Positions 17,778 through 32,378 of a DNA stretch of 64,000 nucleotides are shown in pieces; positions within the stretch are counted from its first letter, which is position 1, and each line of letters begins with the position of its first letter. Both the position numbers and the translations under genes were made by a program. The DNA is taken from NCBI RefSeq assembly GCF_900086705.1, contig NZ_LT575483.1, forward strand, positions 3,453,533 through 3,517,532, given 5' to 3'. The stretch is from Massilibacillus massiliensis (lineage in GTDB: Bacteria; Bacillota; Negativicutes; FLKF01). Under the pieces are notes generated by a model. The model saw nothing but the letters and a program-made list of their open reading frames with translations, ran no database searches and was not told the DNA's origin.

Positions 17778-18983
17778 ATGTTTAAAGAAAACAATGCCGG
17801 TGTTACACTGGCGAAGGGCTTTAAAGCCAGCGGGATTAAAGCCGGCGTGAAAAAAAGCGGTAAAGATGATATGGCAGTTATCTATACGGAAAAACCTGCA
17901 ACTGTTGCGGGAACGTTTACGACAAACTTAGTTGCGGCAGCGCCGGTTTTTGTTTCTAAAGAAGTTGCAAAAAAAGGAACTGCGCATGCAATTGTAGTGA
18001 ATGCAGGCTGTGCAAATGCTTGTACGGGTGAGCAAGGTATGCAGGATGCAAAAAAAATGGCGGAATTGACAGCACAAGAACTTGGCGTAGAGGCAAACGA
18101 TGTGTTTGTTGCTTCTACAGGGATTATTGGTCAAACTTTACCGATGGATAAAATTGCAGCAGGGATAAAAACAGCGGTAAAATCGCTAAATGAGAATGGC
18201 AGTGATGCTGCAAGTAAGGCGATTATTACAACCGATACATTTCAAAAGGCATGTTCCTTTAGTTTTGAACTCGGCGGCAAAACGGTAAACATTGGTGGGA
18301 TAGCCAAAGGCTCCGGTATGATTCACCCGAACATGGCAACGATGCTTTGCTTTATTACAACCGATGCTGCAATCAGTCATGAAGTATTGCAGAAAGCACT
18401 TTCAAAAGTAGTCAATGTTTCTTTTAATATGGTTTCCGTAGATGGAGATACAAGTACAAATGATATGGTGCTTGTTATGGCAAATGGCATGGCTGAAAAT
18501 CCACTGATTACTGAAGAAAATGCAGAGTATCAAATTTTTGCGGATGCGCTCGAAAAAGTATGCGTTGGTCTTGCAAAATTGGTAGCACGTGATGGAGAAG
18601 GCGCTACCAAATTCTTGGAAGTTAATGTAACAGGTGCAGAGAGTTTTGTCGATGCAAAAAAGGTTGCAATGAGTGTTGCAAAATCTCCGCTTGTGAAAAC
18701 TGCTTTCTTCGGTGAAGATGCAAACTGGGGCAGAATTATTTGTGCAGTAGGTTATGCCGGTGCAAACATGGTCCCAGAGAAAACAGTTGTATCTTTAGGC
18801 GATATCATTGTATTTGATAAAGGTATGGGTGCAGGTTATGACGAAAAAGCATTAAAATCGGTTATGGAAGAACATGATATTACGGTAAATATTCAGCTTG
18901 GGTTAGGTGAAGAAAAAGCAACGGTCTGGACTTGCGACTTATCTTATGAATATGTGAAAATTAATGGTGAATACCATACCTGA
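17778..18983 (+). CDS. argJ: glutamate N-acetyltransferase / amino-acid acetyltransferase
   Basis: 401 residues. The self-cleavage site that creates the alpha and beta chains is in GMIHPNMATMLCFI, with the nucleophilic Thr at about residue 188. It transfers the acetyl group from N-acetylornithine to glutamate, regenerating N-acetylglutamate and releasing ornithine. ArgJ enzymes of this length are often bifunctional and also use acetyl-CoA, which would explain the absence of argA in the operon. Ribosome site CGGAGGA precedes the start. Confidence 0.94.
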   Translation: MFKENNAGVTLAKGFKASGIKAGVKKSGKDDMAVIYTEKPATVAGTFTTNLVAAAPVFVSKEVAKKGTAHAIVVNAGCANACTGEQGMQDAKKMAELTAQELGVEANDVFVASTGIIGQTLPMDKIAAGIKTAVKSLNENGSDAASKAIITTDTFQKACSFSFELGGKTVNIGGIAKGSGMIHPNMATMLCFITTDAAISHEVLQKALSKVVNVSFNMVSVDGDTSTNDMVLVMANGMAENPLITEENAEYQIFADALEKVCVGLAKLVARDGEGATKFLEVNVTGAESFVDAKKVAMSVAKSPLVKTAFFGEDANWGRIICAVGYAGANMVPEKTVVSLGDIIVFDKGMGAGYDEKALKSVMEEHDITVNIQLGLGEEKATVWTCDLSYEYVKINGEYHT

Positions 18984-19012
18984 TTTTTGAATAAATGACA
19001 TAGAAAAAATGA

Positions 19013-19041
19013 GACTGTTACAAATGCATGTTGTGACAGTC
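19013..19041 (+). other. intercistronic hairpin between argJ and argB
   Basis: Inverted repeat GACTGTTACA / TGTGACAGTC with a short loop in the 85-base gap before argB. It has no T tract, so it is more likely an mRNA processing or stability element than a terminator. Confidence 0.4.
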
Positions 19042-19068
19042 TTCATTGATATAGCGGAGGTTATGCGG

Positions 19069-19956
19069 ATGGATTTTACACCAGCGGATAAAGCTAGAAT
19101 TTTAGTAGAGGCACTGCCTTATATACAAGAGTTTTACGGAAAAACGATTGTGATTAAGTACGGCGGTAATGCAATGGTGAGCAACGAACTCAAAGAACAA
19201 GTGATTCAAGATATTGTATTAATGAAGTATGTTGGGATGCGGCCTGTTATTGTGCATGGCGGTGGCCCTGATATCACGAATTTCTTAAAAAAAGTTGGCA
19301 AACAAAGTGAATTTGTCAGTGGCTTGCGTGTAACGGATGAGGAAACCGTACAAATCGCTGAAATGGTGCTTGTCGGAAAAATCAATACGGAAATTGTGAG
19401 TTTACTCAACGAAGCTGGCGTTAAAGCGGTAGGATTAAGCGGCAAAGATGCAGAACTGTTGAAAGCGAAAAAGAAGTATGCGGTTGTCCATGAAAATGGA
19501 ACAACCAGAGAAGTCGATATCGGTTTTGTTGGCGCAGTTGAAGAAGTAAATACAGATATTTTAAATGACTTATTAGAACGTAATTATATTCCGGTCATTG
19601 CACCAATTGGTGTTGGTGAACATCATGAAAGTTTTAACATCAATGCTGATTATGTTGCCGCGGAAGTTGCCGGTGCATTAAAGGCAGAAAAATTATTGCT
19701 GCTTACAGACATCGAAGGAATTTATGGCGATTATAACGATAAAAGCACGTTTATTTCTACGTTAAAACAATTGGATGCGCGTAAAATGATTGAGGCTGGT
19801 ACAATCGCCGGCGGTATGATTCCAAAGGTAGAGGCTTGTTTAAGTTCTTTAGAAGCCGGTACAGGAAAGACGCATATTATTGATGGACGTCAGCCACATT
19901 CTTTAATTTTAGAAGTATTTACGCCACAGGGAATTGGAACGCAAGTTGTAAAATAG
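19069..19956 (+). CDS. argB: acetylglutamate kinase
   Basis: 295 residues from the ATG at 19069, eight bases after GGAGG; longer frames to 19009 have no ribosome site. The amino-acid kinase fold shows VIKYGGNAM near the N-terminus, the VHGGGPDI substrate loop, and the GGMIPKVEACLSSLEAGTGKTHIIDGR C-terminal ATP region (in two parts). It phosphorylates N-acetylglutamate in the second step of the pathway. In many bacteria with ArgJ recycling, ArgB is feedback-inhibited by arginine; an N-terminal extension (FTPADKARILVEALPYIQEF) typical of such enzymes is present. Confidence 0.95.
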   Translation: MDFTPADKARILVEALPYIQEFYGKTIVIKYGGNAMVSNELKEQVIQDIVLMKYVGMRPVIVHGGGPDITNFLKKVGKQSEFVSGLRVTDEETVQIAEMVLVGKINTEIVSLLNEAGVKAVGLSGKDAELLKAKKKYAVVHENGTTREVDIGFVGAVEEVNTDILNDLLERNYIPVIAPIGVGEHHESFNINADYVAAEVAGALKAEKLLLLTDIEGIYGDYNDKSTFISTLKQLDARKMIEAGTIAGGMIPKVEACLSSLEAGTGKTHIIDGRQPHSLILEVFTPQGIGTQVVK

Positions 19957-19971
19957 AGAGGTGTTATAAAA

Positions 19972-21171
19972 ATGACAAATGAAGAAATTTATCAAAAAGA
20001 CAAAGACTACTATATGCCGGTTTTTGCTAGATATCAAATGGTAATTGAGCGCGGAGAAGGGCCTTATGTGTATGATACGGATGGTAAAAAATACTTAGAT
20101 TACTTAGGGGGCATTGCTGTTAATGTATTAGGTCATGCACATCCTGCATTGGTCAAGGCAATTGCCGACCAGGCGTCAAAAGTGATTCACTGTTCAAATT
20201 TATATTATACAGAAACACAGGCAAACTTAGCTGAAAAACTCGTGAAACTAAGTGGCTTAGGCAAAGTATTTTTAGGCAATTCTGGTGCAGAAGCAAATGA
20301 AGGAGCGATTAAACTAGCGCGTAAATATGCGCATAATATCCATCCTGATAAATCAGAAATTATCACGGCTTGGCATGGATTTCATGGTCGTACCCTTGCT
20401 ACTTTAACAGCAACGGCACAACCGAAATATCAAAAGGGGTTTGCGCCATTGCCGGCAGATTTTAAATACGTAGAATATAATGACATCGATGCACTTGCTG
20501 CAATGATGAGCGAAAAAACTTGTGCAGTTATGCTTGAACCGATTCAAGGTGAAGGCGGTGTGCATATTCCTGATCAAGCCTACTTGAAACAGGTGCGTGC
20601 GCTTTGTGATCAATATGGTGCATTGCTGATTTTAGATGAAATTCAGACGGGGATTGGCAGAACGGGGACCATGTTTGCCTATGAACAGTTTGGAGTTACA
20701 CCTGATATCGTAACGCTTGCCAAAGGGTTAGCAGGCGGTGTGCCGATCGGTGCGTTTATCGCATCGGATAAAGTGGCAGCAGTGTTCCATCCAGGCGATC
20801 ACGGTTCTACATTCGGCGGTAATCCGCTTGCTTCTGCAGCTGCAAATGTCACACTGGATACGATTGCAAGTGATAAGCTGCTAGAGAATGCAAAAGAAAT
20901 TGGTGCATATTTAACAGCAAAACTTAAAGGTTTACAAGAAAAGTATCCGGCACTGATCACTGAAGTACGCGGTATGGGGCTCATCATTGGTATGCAGCTC
21001 ACCAAACCGGGACGTCAGATTGTGAACGAATGTTTGGAAGCTGGTGCAATTATTAACTGTACCGCTGAAACTGTACTTCGTTTTGTACCGCCGCTCATTA
21101 TAAATAAAAGCAATGTCGACGAATTGATTGCAATTTTAGATAAAGTATTAGAAAAAAATCAGGATTTGTAA
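19972..21171 (+). CDS. argD: acetylornithine aminotransferase
   Basis: 399 residues, class III PLP-dependent aminotransferase. Phosphate-binding GNSGAEANEGAIKLARK, the Asp in LDEIQTGIGRTG and the PLP lysine in TLAKGLAGGVP are present. It converts N-acetylglutamate semialdehyde to N-acetylornithine with glutamate as donor. It starts 15 bases after argB with GAGAGGTG upstream. Confidence 0.95.
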   Translation: MTNEEIYQKDKDYYMPVFARYQMVIERGEGPYVYDTDGKKYLDYLGGIAVNVLGHAHPALVKAIADQASKVIHCSNLYYTETQANLAEKLVKLSGLGKVFLGNSGAEANEGAIKLARKYAHNIHPDKSEIITAWHGFHGRTLATLTATAQPKYQKGFAPLPADFKYVEYNDIDALAAMMSEKTCAVMLEPIQGEGGVHIPDQAYLKQVRALCDQYGALLILDEIQTGIGRTGTMFAYEQFGVTPDIVTLAKGLAGGVPIGAFIASDKVAAVFHPGDHGSTFGGNPLASAAANVTLDTIASDKLLENAKEIGAYLTAKLKGLQEKYPALITEVRGMGLIIGMQLTKPGRQIVNECLEAGAIINCTAETVLRFVPPLIINKSNVDELIAILDKVLEKNQDL

Positions 21172-21220
21172 CTTTGAACAAATGTATCATGGTATAATGG
21201 TTTCGTATGGGGGTTTTAAG

Positions 21221-22156
21221 ATGAAAGGTAGAGATTTGCTATCTATACATGATCTGACAACAGAAGAAGTGTATAAAATTTTAACGTTAGCAAAAGAACT
21301 AAAAGTAAAACAAAAAGCTGGAATTCAGCATCATTTATTAGAAGGAAAAACGTTAGGCATGATTTTTCAAAAATCATCTACACGTACAAGAATTTCTTTT
21401 GAAGTTGGAATGTATCAATTGGGCGGAACAGCGCTGTTTCTATCTGGAAGCGATTTGCAAATTGGTCGCGGCGAACCTATTAAAGATACAGCGAGAGTTT
21501 TATCCAGATATCTTGATGGTGTGATGATTCGTACCTTTGCACATGCGGATGTAGAAGAATTTGCAAAATACGCTGATATTCCGGTCATTAATGGTTTAAC
21601 GGACTTATTACATCCTTGCCAGGTGTTAGCGGATTTGCTTACGATTCAAGAACATAAAGGTAAAAATCTAAAAGGCTTGAAACTTGCGTATATAGGGGAT
21701 GGAAACAATATGGTGCATTCCTTAATGCATGGCGCGGCGAAAGTAGGAATGCATTTTGTCGCAGCAACACCAAAGGGGTATCAACCGGATGCAACCGTGT
21801 TTGCAAATGCAGTGGAAGCCGGAAAGAAAACAGGCGCTTCGATTACAGTGGTGAATGATATCTATGAAGCCGCAAAAGATGCAGATGTACTTTATACAGA
21901 TGTATGGGCAAGTATGGGGCAAGAGGAAGAGCATGCACAACGTTGCGATATCTTCAAAAATTATCAAATCAACAGCAAACTGATGGAAGTGGCAGCAAAG
22001 TCTGCAATTGTTTTACATTGTTTGCCGGCACACCGTGGTGAAGAAATTTCCGAAGAAGTTCTTGAAAAATATCAAGATGTTATTTTTGACGAAGCAGAGA
22101 ACCGTTTGCATGTCCAAAAAGCAGTTTTGGCACTTACAATGGGGGATCATTGCTGA
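21221..22156 (+). CDS. argF: ornithine carbamoyltransferase
   Basis: 311 residues from the ATG at 21221 after a G-rich ribosome site; an upstream ATG at 21182 in the same frame would add a non-conserved leader. Carbamoyl-phosphate motif SSTRTRISFEVGM, HPCQ, and the ornithine-loop HCLPAHRGEE are intact. It makes citrulline from ornithine and carbamoyl phosphate. Confidence 0.95.
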   Translation: MKGRDLLSIHDLTTEEVYKILTLAKELKVKQKAGIQHHLLEGKTLGMIFQKSSTRTRISFEVGMYQLGGTALFLSGSDLQIGRGEPIKDTARVLSRYLDGVMIRTFAHADVEEFAKYADIPVINGLTDLLHPCQVLADLLTIQEHKGKNLKGLKLAYIGDGNNMVHSLMHGAAKVGMHFVAATPKGYQPDATVFANAVEAGKKTGASITVVNDIYEAAKDADVLYTDVWASMGQEEEHAQRCDIFKNYQINSKLMEVAAKSAIVLHCLPAHRGEEISEEVLEKYQDVIFDEAENRLHVQKAVLALTMGDHC

Positions 22157-22197
22157 GTTAACATATATTTTAATAGTGATAAAGAGGAGTGGAAAAT

Positions 22198-23409
22198 ATG
22201 GGTGATATTAAAAAAGTAGTATTAGCATATTCCGGAGGTCTTGATACATCAGTTATCATTCCTTGGCTAAAAGAAAACTATGACGATTGTGAAGTTATTG
22301 CAATGTGTGCTGACATTGGGCAAGGGGATGAATTGAATGTGGTTCATGACAAAGCGCTTGCTTCTGGTGCCAGCAAAGTATATATCGAAGATTTAACCAA
22401 ACCTTTTTTAGAAGAATACGTATGGCCAACTTTGCAAGCTGGTGCAGTATATGAAGGTAAATACCTATTAGGTACTTCCTTTGCACGTCCTTTGATTGCG
22501 AAAAAATTGGTTGAAATTGCTGCAAAAGAAGGTGCAGATGCAATTGCACATGGTGCAACTGGTAAAGGAAATGACCAAGTTCGTTTCGAGTTAACAGTAA
22601 AAGCATTAGCACCGCATTTGAAAATTGTTGCACCTTGGCGTTTATGGGATATTCGTTCTCGTGAAGATGCAATCGCCTATGCACAAAAACATAACATTCC
22701 AGTGGCAACGAGCAACAAAACCTATAGCATGGACCGTAATATCTGGCATTTAAGCCATGAGGGTTCCGATCTTGAAAATCCTTGGAATGCACCAAAAGAT
22801 GAAATGTACTTAGTATCAAAAGCACCTGAACAAGCACCAGATCAAGCAACGTATGTAACAGTGGACTTTGAAAAAGGTATCCCTGTTGCTGTGGATGGTG
22901 TAAAAATGGGTGCTGTGGAATTGCTGACAAAATTAAATGTACTTGGTGCAGCAAATGGCGTTGGTATCACAGATATCGTTGAAAATCGTCTTGTTGGTAT
23001 GAAATCTCGTGGCGTATACGAAAATCCAGGCGGAGCAATTCTGTATTATGCACACCGTGAATTAGAATATTTATGTTTAGATCGTGCGATGCTGCATTAT
23101 AAAGAAGGCGTAGCAATCCGTTATGGGGAGCTCGTATATGATGGCATGTGGTTCTCACAACTTCGTGAAGCTTTAGATGCTTTTGTAAAACAAACACAAG
23201 AAACTGTAACTGGTACAGTTCGTGTGAAACTTTACAAAGGTAACATTATGTCCGCTGGCGCGAAATCTCCATATTCTTTATACAATGAAGAATTCGTTAC
23301 GTTCGAACGTGATGAAGTTTATAATCAAGCAGATGCAGAAGGGTTCATTAACTTATTTGGCCTACCATTAAAAGTTAGAGCTTTAATGCAGCAAAAAGCA
23401 GGTAAATAA
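22198..23409 (+). CDS. argG: argininosuccinate synthase
   Basis: 403 residues from the ATG at 22198, eight bases after GAGGAG. The N-terminal PP-loop [11 protein letters not shown] binds ATP, and conserved [12 protein letters not shown] and [11 protein letters not shown] segments follow. It joins citrulline and aspartate. Its stop codon overlaps the argH start by one base (TAATG), so the two are translationally coupled. Confidence 0.96.
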   Translation: MGDIKKVVLAYSGGLDTSVIIPWLKENYDDCEVIAMCADIGQGDELNVVHDKALASGASKVYIEDLTKPFLEEYVWPTLQAGAVYEGKYLLGTSFARPLIAKKLVEIAAKEGADAIAHGATGKGNDQVRFELTVKALAPHLKIVAPWRLWDIRSREDAIAYAQKHNIPVATSNKTYSMDRNIWHLSHEGSDLENPWNAPKDEMYLVSKAPEQAPDQATYVTVDFEKGIPVAVDGVKMGAVELLTKLNVLGAANGVGITDIVENRLVGMKSRGVYENPGGAILYYAHRELEYLCLDRAMLHYKEGVAIRYGELVYDGMWFSQLREALDAFVKQTQETVTGTVRVKLYKGNIMSAGAKSPYSLYNEEFVTFERDEVYNQADAEGFINLFGLPLKVRALMQQKAGK

Positions 23410-24833
23410 TGGGCAAACTTTGGGGCGGAAGATTTTCAAAAACAACCGATGAGATGATCAACGAATTTCAAGCATCGATCTCATTTGATAAACGTATGTA
23501 TCATGAAGATATTGCAGGCTCTATCGCACATGCAACAATGCTTGCGAAGTGCGGTATTATCTCCGACGCGGATAAAGTGGCGATCGTTAACGGTTTAAAA
23601 GGCATATTAGCCGATATCGAGGCAGGCAACTTCTCTTTTGAAGTTGCGCTCGAAGATATTCATATGAATATCGAAAAACGTTTAACAGATCGCATTGGTG
23701 AAGCAGGAGGAAGACTGCATACGGCGCGCAGTCGTAACGACCAAGTTGCGCTTGACACGCACATGTACGTACGTAAAGAAGCTACCCATATTGCAAAACT
23801 TCTTTTAGATATGGAAAAAGCTTTAGTAGAAACCGCTGAAAAATATTCTGATGTGATCATGCCTGGGTATACGCATTTGCAACGGGCACAGCCAATCCTG
23901 TTCTCACATCATTTACTGGCCTATTTTTCCATGCTAAATCGAGACTTCTCTCGTTTGCAAGGTGTTTATGAACGCGCGGATATCATGCCGTTAGGCGCTG
24001 GTGCACTTGCTGGCACGACATTTCCGATCGATCGACATTTTGTTGCGGAACAATTGAACTTTGGTGCAGTATATAACAATAGCTTAGACGCTGTAAGTGA
24101 TCGGGACTACATCTTAGAATTTTTATCCTTTGCATCGATTTTAATGATGCATCTTAGCCGTATCAGTGAAGAAATTATTCTATGGTGTTCAAAAGAGTTT
24201 TCTTTTGTAGAACTTGATGATGCGCATTGCACTGGTTCAAGTATGATGCCACAGAAGAAAAATCCGGATGTGTCTGAGCTGGTAAGAGGAAAAACAGGCC
24301 GGGTGATCGGTCATCTCATGGCAATGCTGACCACGGCAAAAGGCTTGCCGCTTGCGTATAATAAAGATTTGCAAGAAGACAAAGAAGGTTTATTTGATAC
24401 CATTGACACGGTAAAATTTAGCCTGAGTGTTTATGCGCAAATGATCAAAGCAATGCGCGTAAACAAAGATGTCATGCTAGCAGCAGTCAGAGAAGATTTT
24501 TCCAATGCAACCGATCTGGCGGATTACCTCGTGAAAAAAGGCTTGCCATTCAGACAAGCGCATGAAGTATCCGGTAAAAGCGTGCACTATTGTATTGAGC
24601 ATAATAAATGGCTTATGGATTTATCCTTAGAAGAATTTAAACAATTCTCACCATTATTTGAAGCCGATATCTTAGAAGCGATCAAGGCAGAAACCTGCGT
24701 AGAAAACCGCAACTCCTTTGGTGGGACTTCTTACAAGCAAGTAGAGCAAAATTTAAAAATCGCTGAAGAAATCATGAATAAACATCAGACAGTCATTGAT
24801 GTTTATCAGGAAAAAGCAGTTGAAGTGAAATAA
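23409..24833 (+). CDS. argH: argininosuccinate lyase
   Basis: 474 residues. The fumarase/aspartase superfamily signature [12 protein letters not shown] is present with the LWGGRFSK N-terminus and [10 protein letters not shown]. It splits argininosuccinate into arginine and fumarate, the last step of the operon. A terminator follows. The last 105 codons are duplicated as a fragment at 34814-35129, together with much of the DNA that follows this gene. Confidence 0.96.
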   Translation: MGKLWGGRFSKTTDEMINEFQASISFDKRMYHEDIAGSIAHATMLAKCGIISDADKVAIVNGLKGILADIEAGNFSFEVALEDIHMNIEKRLTDRIGEAGGRLHTARSRNDQVALDTHMYVRKEATHIAKLLLDMEKALVETAEKYSDVIMPGYTHLQRAQPILFSHHLLAYFSMLNRDFSRLQGVYERADIMPLGAGALAGTTFPIDRHFVAEQLNFGAVYNNSLDAVSDRDYILEFLSFASILMMHLSRISEEIILWCSKEFSFVELDDAHCTGSSMMPQKKNPDVSELVRGKTGRVIGHLMAMLTTAKGLPLAYNKDLQEDKEGLFDTIDTVKFSLSVYAQMIKAMRVNKDVMLAAVREDFSNATDLADYLVKKGLPFRQAHEVSGKSVHYCIEHNKWLMDLSLEEFKQFSPLFEADILEAIKAETCVENRNSFGGTSYKQVEQNLKIAEEIMNKHQTVIDVYQEKAVEVK

Positions 24834-24835
24834 TG

Positions 24836-24870
24836 AAAGCGGCGATTCCGGAAGGAGTCGTCGCTTTTAT
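24836..24870 (+). terminator. terminator of the arg operon
   Basis: Stem AAAGCGGCGA / TCGTCGCTTT with one mismatch, a 12-nt loop and four T, immediately after argH. Confidence 0.82.
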
Positions 24871-24922
24871 CATGAAGATTTGAAACTTTTTGGTTTCATA
24901 AAAAACTCAAATGAAATAAAAA

Positions 24923-24968
24923 AGACGTCAAATTATATTTGACGTCTGGAAAATATGAAGTCTATAAT
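24923..24968 (+). promoter_or_regulatory. promoter of small toxin-like ORF A1 with palindromic operator
   Basis: TTGACG (24939-24944), an 18-bp spacer and TATAAT (24963-24968). The -35 box lies in a perfect 25-bp palindrome (24923-24947; arms AGACGTCAAAT). A repressor site or a terminator-like hairpin are both possible. Confidence 0.5.
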
Positions 24969-25019
24969 AATAAAGCAAGCACGGTGTCCACCGTGCTTGC
25001 AAAGTGAATACAGGAGGTG

Positions 25020-25174
25020 ATACCCTTGAAGTTTCGTTTCAGCTTTGACGTAGAAGGAACGGTACTTGTCAAGGTAGTGGCACTTATAGCTTTTATCTTG
25101 AAAGTGCTGTTCACCTAAAGTATTCGACCGAAACGTCCTGTTTGCACCAGGGCGTTTTTGGTTTATTTAGTATA
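25020..25174 (-). ncRNA. predicted antisense (antitoxin) RNA of module A1
   Basis: Minus-strand promoter TTTACA (25203-25208), a 17-bp spacer and TATAAT (25180-25185), followed by AACATATACTAAATAAACC, a block conserved in all three modules. The RNA would begin near 25174 and read into the small ORF. The 3' end is not defined by a T tract and is a guess. Confidence 0.45.
25026..25118 (+). CDS. small hydrophobic peptide, type I toxin-like (family A, copy A1)
   Basis: A 30-residue peptide starting at TTG, six bases after AGGAGGTGA, one of the strongest ribosome sites in the window. It has a short charged N-terminus (KFRFSFDVE) and then one continuous hydrophobic helix ending KVLFT, so membrane insertion is expected. 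A leader hairpin (24975-25000) precedes it, and an imperfect hairpin (25126-25165) follows. A convergent promoter (TTTACA-17-TATAAT, minus strand, 25180-25208) would give an antisense RNA over its 3' end. An almost identical peptide is encoded at 35223-35315 and a divergent one at 32475-32561. This layout is that of TxpA/RatA-like type I systems; the family itself I do not recognise. Confidence 0.6.
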   Translation: MKFRFSFDVEGTVLVKVVALIAFILKVLFT

Positions 25175-25230
25175 TGTTCATTATAACGAATTTAATCACG
25201 TTTGTAAAATAGTTTTCTGTTCTCATATCT

Positions 25231-26076
25231 CTATAAATCAAATTCATTTTTTTTGAAGACAGCGATCATTTCGCTGGTCAGGCTCATTTGCAGCTTATCT
25301 TCTAGCGGAATATTTTCTCTCTCCACCCAGACGCCCAGTGCAAGTTCATCAGTTTCTAGCGTAATTGCATTATCGCCGTCGAGCTCGGCATAAAATCCGG
25401 CGAGGAGCGTATCGGTAAACGGCCACGGTTGGCTCTTGTAAAATTTTAGGTTTTTCACTTTCAGTCCGGCTTCTTCCAGTACTTCGCGATGCACTGTTTG
25501 TTCAAGGCTTTCCCCTATTTCTGCAAAACCGGCAATCAGTGAATGACGAACGTGTTCTCTTCCGGCGTATTTTGTTAAAAGGAGACGATTTTTGTCATGT
25601 ACAGCAACAATAACTGCCGGTGAAATTTTAGGGTAGATCTGAAAGTTGCAGCTGTCACAATAGAGCATGCGCTCTTTATCGGATTTTTTCAGGGGCGTCT
25701 TACATCTGCTGCAAAATTTATGATCCGAATACCAGCGATTTAGTTGCCAACCGACAGCACCGGCAAAGGAACGCCAATATTTTGGTTCTGAACGAAAGCG
25801 GCGCACATTCACATAAATCCAGCCATCCACGGAATCAAGCCCCTGTTCGTCTACCAGAAAGTAATTAATTTCATTGATGGTGAAAAGAAACTGTGCTTTT
25901 TCTATAAGTGAAGGATATTTTTCTTGAAAATCGATAAAAGACGGATACCATAGTTTGTCTTTATCTTCCTTTATTAGAACGGTATCTCCTTCATATGAAA
26001 GGAAAACATCAGATTCTTTGGCTTTTTGATGTTTAAAATTATTATTGAATATTTTTGGTCCAATATCCTGGATCAT
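25231..26076 (-). CDS. nudC: NADH pyrophosphatase (Nudix hydrolase NudC), copy 1
   Basis: 281 residues from the ATG at 26076 behind GAGAGGGTGA; the frame reaches 26133 without another ribosome site. It has an N-terminal domain, a four-Cys zinc ribbon (CSRCKTPL ... YCDSCNF), then a Nudix box GFAEIGESLEQTVHREVLEEAG and the SQPWPF motif typical of NudC. It hydrolyses NAD(H) to NMN(H) and AMP, and NudC homologues remove NAD caps from RNA. A near-identical second copy lies at 38016-38861. Confidence 0.9.
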   Translation of the reverse strand: MIQDIGPKIFNNNFKHQKAKESDVFLSYEGDTVLIKEDKDKLWYPSFIDFQEKYPSLIEKAQFLFTINEINYFLVDEQGLDSVDGWIYVNVRRFRSEPKYWRSFAGAVGWQLNRWYSDHKFCSRCKTPLKKSDKERMLYCDSCNFQIYPKISPAVIVAVHDKNRLLLTKYAGREHVRHSLIAGFAEIGESLEQTVHREVLEEAGLKVKNLKFYKSQPWPFTDTLLAGFYAELDGDNAITLETDELALGVWVERENIPLEDKLQMSLTSEMIAVFKKNEFDL

Positions 26077-26402
26077 AAAAATCACCCTCTCATGGATTTG
26101 CAGAAAGTCATCGTCGTTTTCTGCGTTAGACAATAGATTCTAATTTATATTCTAACGGATTATACGGTTTTATGCAATTTCTTAAACACTTGGATAGATT
26201 CTATTGTTGTAGTTTAATTTTCATTTGGTAGTTTCTAATGTAAGAAAAAAGAACTATACTTTTGATTTGGAGAAAACTATAAAATTTCAATGAATATAGA
26301 GTATAATTATCTTATGAAGTTGTATTTTCTAGTATCTTGGGCAGGGTGAATTTTAAGATTTGTTTCAATTTGATCAAGGTACTGGTAATTAAGGAGCATC
26401 AT

Positions 26403-27218
26403 ATGGGGCAATTATTAAACAGGCTATTAATTATTTTAAATAATGGAAAGAAAAACTCAACCTACTATCATATCGCCAGTGTCTTATTATCTAATTTCGA
26501 TGCCATCAGAAACATGACGATAGCAGAGGTTGCGGATCTATGTTTTGTTTCAAAGTCAACGATCTCCAAGTTTGCAAGATATATAGGATTTGATGATTTC
26601 TTAGAAATGAAGGCAGCATCTTCTTATAAGAGTAATAAAAGTTCAAATCATTTAAACTATAATGACAATATTTTGAGTTATATGGAAACACATACAGCAG
26701 AAGAATATATCGATGTGATGATCGATGATTTAAAATTAGCAAAATCCAGTATTGATATGTCTAAAATAGATCAATTGGTTGATGATTTACTGCGTTATGA
26801 TAAAGTAGCAGCGTTTGGTCTCCTATACTCAGAATCGGCAGCAATGGATTTGCAGATGAAACTTGCCTATAATGAGAAATATATCCTTACCTATATCAAT
26901 GATGTGGAGCAGAATGAATTTATTAAAAATGCAGATAAAGATACGTTGATTATTATATTTACGAACTCAGGCAATTATATAAAAAAATATCAATTAATAA
27001 CGACAGGCAATATTGATAAAAATATCTTCAGGCAAACAAAAGCCAAAATTGTTGCAATTACGGCCAATAAGCAAATTGAGAAGTATCCCTATGTAGATTT
27101 ATGTATTACATATGAGCATGCCTCTGGTGTGCAAACACACTCCATCTTATTTCAATTAATTACTGATTTTATTACATCCAGGTATAGGCAGAGAAAGAAT
27201 GTGCACTCTAAAGGGTAA
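26403..27218 (+). CDS. RpiR/MurR-family transcriptional regulator
   Basis: 271 residues from the ATG after AAGGAG; a longer frame from 26337 lacks a ribosome site. It has an N-terminal helix-turn-helix of the HTH_6 type (NMTIAEVADLCFVSKSTISKFARYIG, in two parts) and a C-terminal SIS sugar-phosphate-binding domain (about residues 120-250). It lies directly before the beta-glucoside PTS operon and probably controls it in response to a phosphosugar. The first 8 codons and the upstream region are duplicated at 38880-39229. Confidence 0.85.
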   Translation: MGQLLNRLLIILNNGKKNSTYYHIASVLLSNFDAIRNMTIAEVADLCFVSKSTISKFARYIGFDDFLEMKAASSYKSNKSSNHLNYNDNILSYMETHTAEEYIDVMIDDLKLAKSSIDMSKIDQLVDDLLRYDKVAAFGLLYSESAAMDLQMKLAYNEKYILTYINDVEQNEFIKNADKDTLIIIFTNSGNYIKKYQLITTGNIDKNIFRQTKAKIVAITANKQIEKYPYVDLCITYEHASGVQTHSILFQLITDFITSRYRQRKNVHSKG

Positions 27219-27269
27219 GGAATGCTCATTTTCAGCAGAACCCTATGACAACTAAAATAAAATGAAGAC

Positions 27270-27315
27270 AGCCTTCGTTTAGAATGAAGTTATTCTAGGT
27301 CATTCAACGAAGGCT
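27270..27315 (+). terminator. hairpin after the RpiR gene, containing a palindrome
   Basis: Stem AGCCTTCGTT / AACGAAGGCT. The loop carries a second inverted repeat TAGAAT-N6-ATTCTA (27280-27297) that could be an operator for the neighbouring regulator. There is no strong T tract. The remaining gap to 27498 holds a TATAAT at about 27448, likely the PTS promoter. Confidence 0.5.
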
Positions 27316-27497
27316 ATTTGTATGCTTGTTTAAATAGAGTGATGTAGTGAGCCTGCATTGGTAAATTAATAATTATATCATATTTATTTCTTTATATTGC
27401 AAATTTTCTAAAAATAAAAAACAAAAGAGATCGGCATAGCGATTGCTATAATTACAGTATATTGATAGTTTTTGTGATTTAGATAGGAGGAAAAACT

Positions 27498-32252
<4,755 letters not shown>

Positions 32253-32317
32253 GGGAAAAAAGGTTTTCTTCGCTTTGTCTTCTACAAAATAGCCTGTGAA
32301 TTGTTTACAATGTATAA

Positions 32318-32340
32318 ACCATTTCTGTGGGGAGGGTAAA
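32318..32340 (-). repeat. fragment of a family B toxin module (leader part)
   Basis: CATTTCTGTGGGGAGGGTAAA closely matches the ribosome-site hairpin region of module B2 (55656-55674). No ORF remains. It sits in the 630-base gap between the second GH1 gene and the sce7725-like gene. Confidence 0.45.
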
Positions 32341-32378
32341 ATAATAAATAATGTAAAAATGGGGGTGTGTTATGGCAG

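Noticed and set aside
22295-22954. A 219-codon minus-strand frame inside argG
   Set aside because: It is antisense to a complete, highly conserved gene, has no ribosome site, and its residue pattern (many H, L, Q) is typical of a reverse-frame shadow.
24961-25165. CRISPR-like array from the repeated hairpins near 25, 32, 35 and 37.8 kb
   Set aside because: The copies are single, kilobases apart, in both orientations, and contain ORFs and promoters rather than spaced identical repeats.
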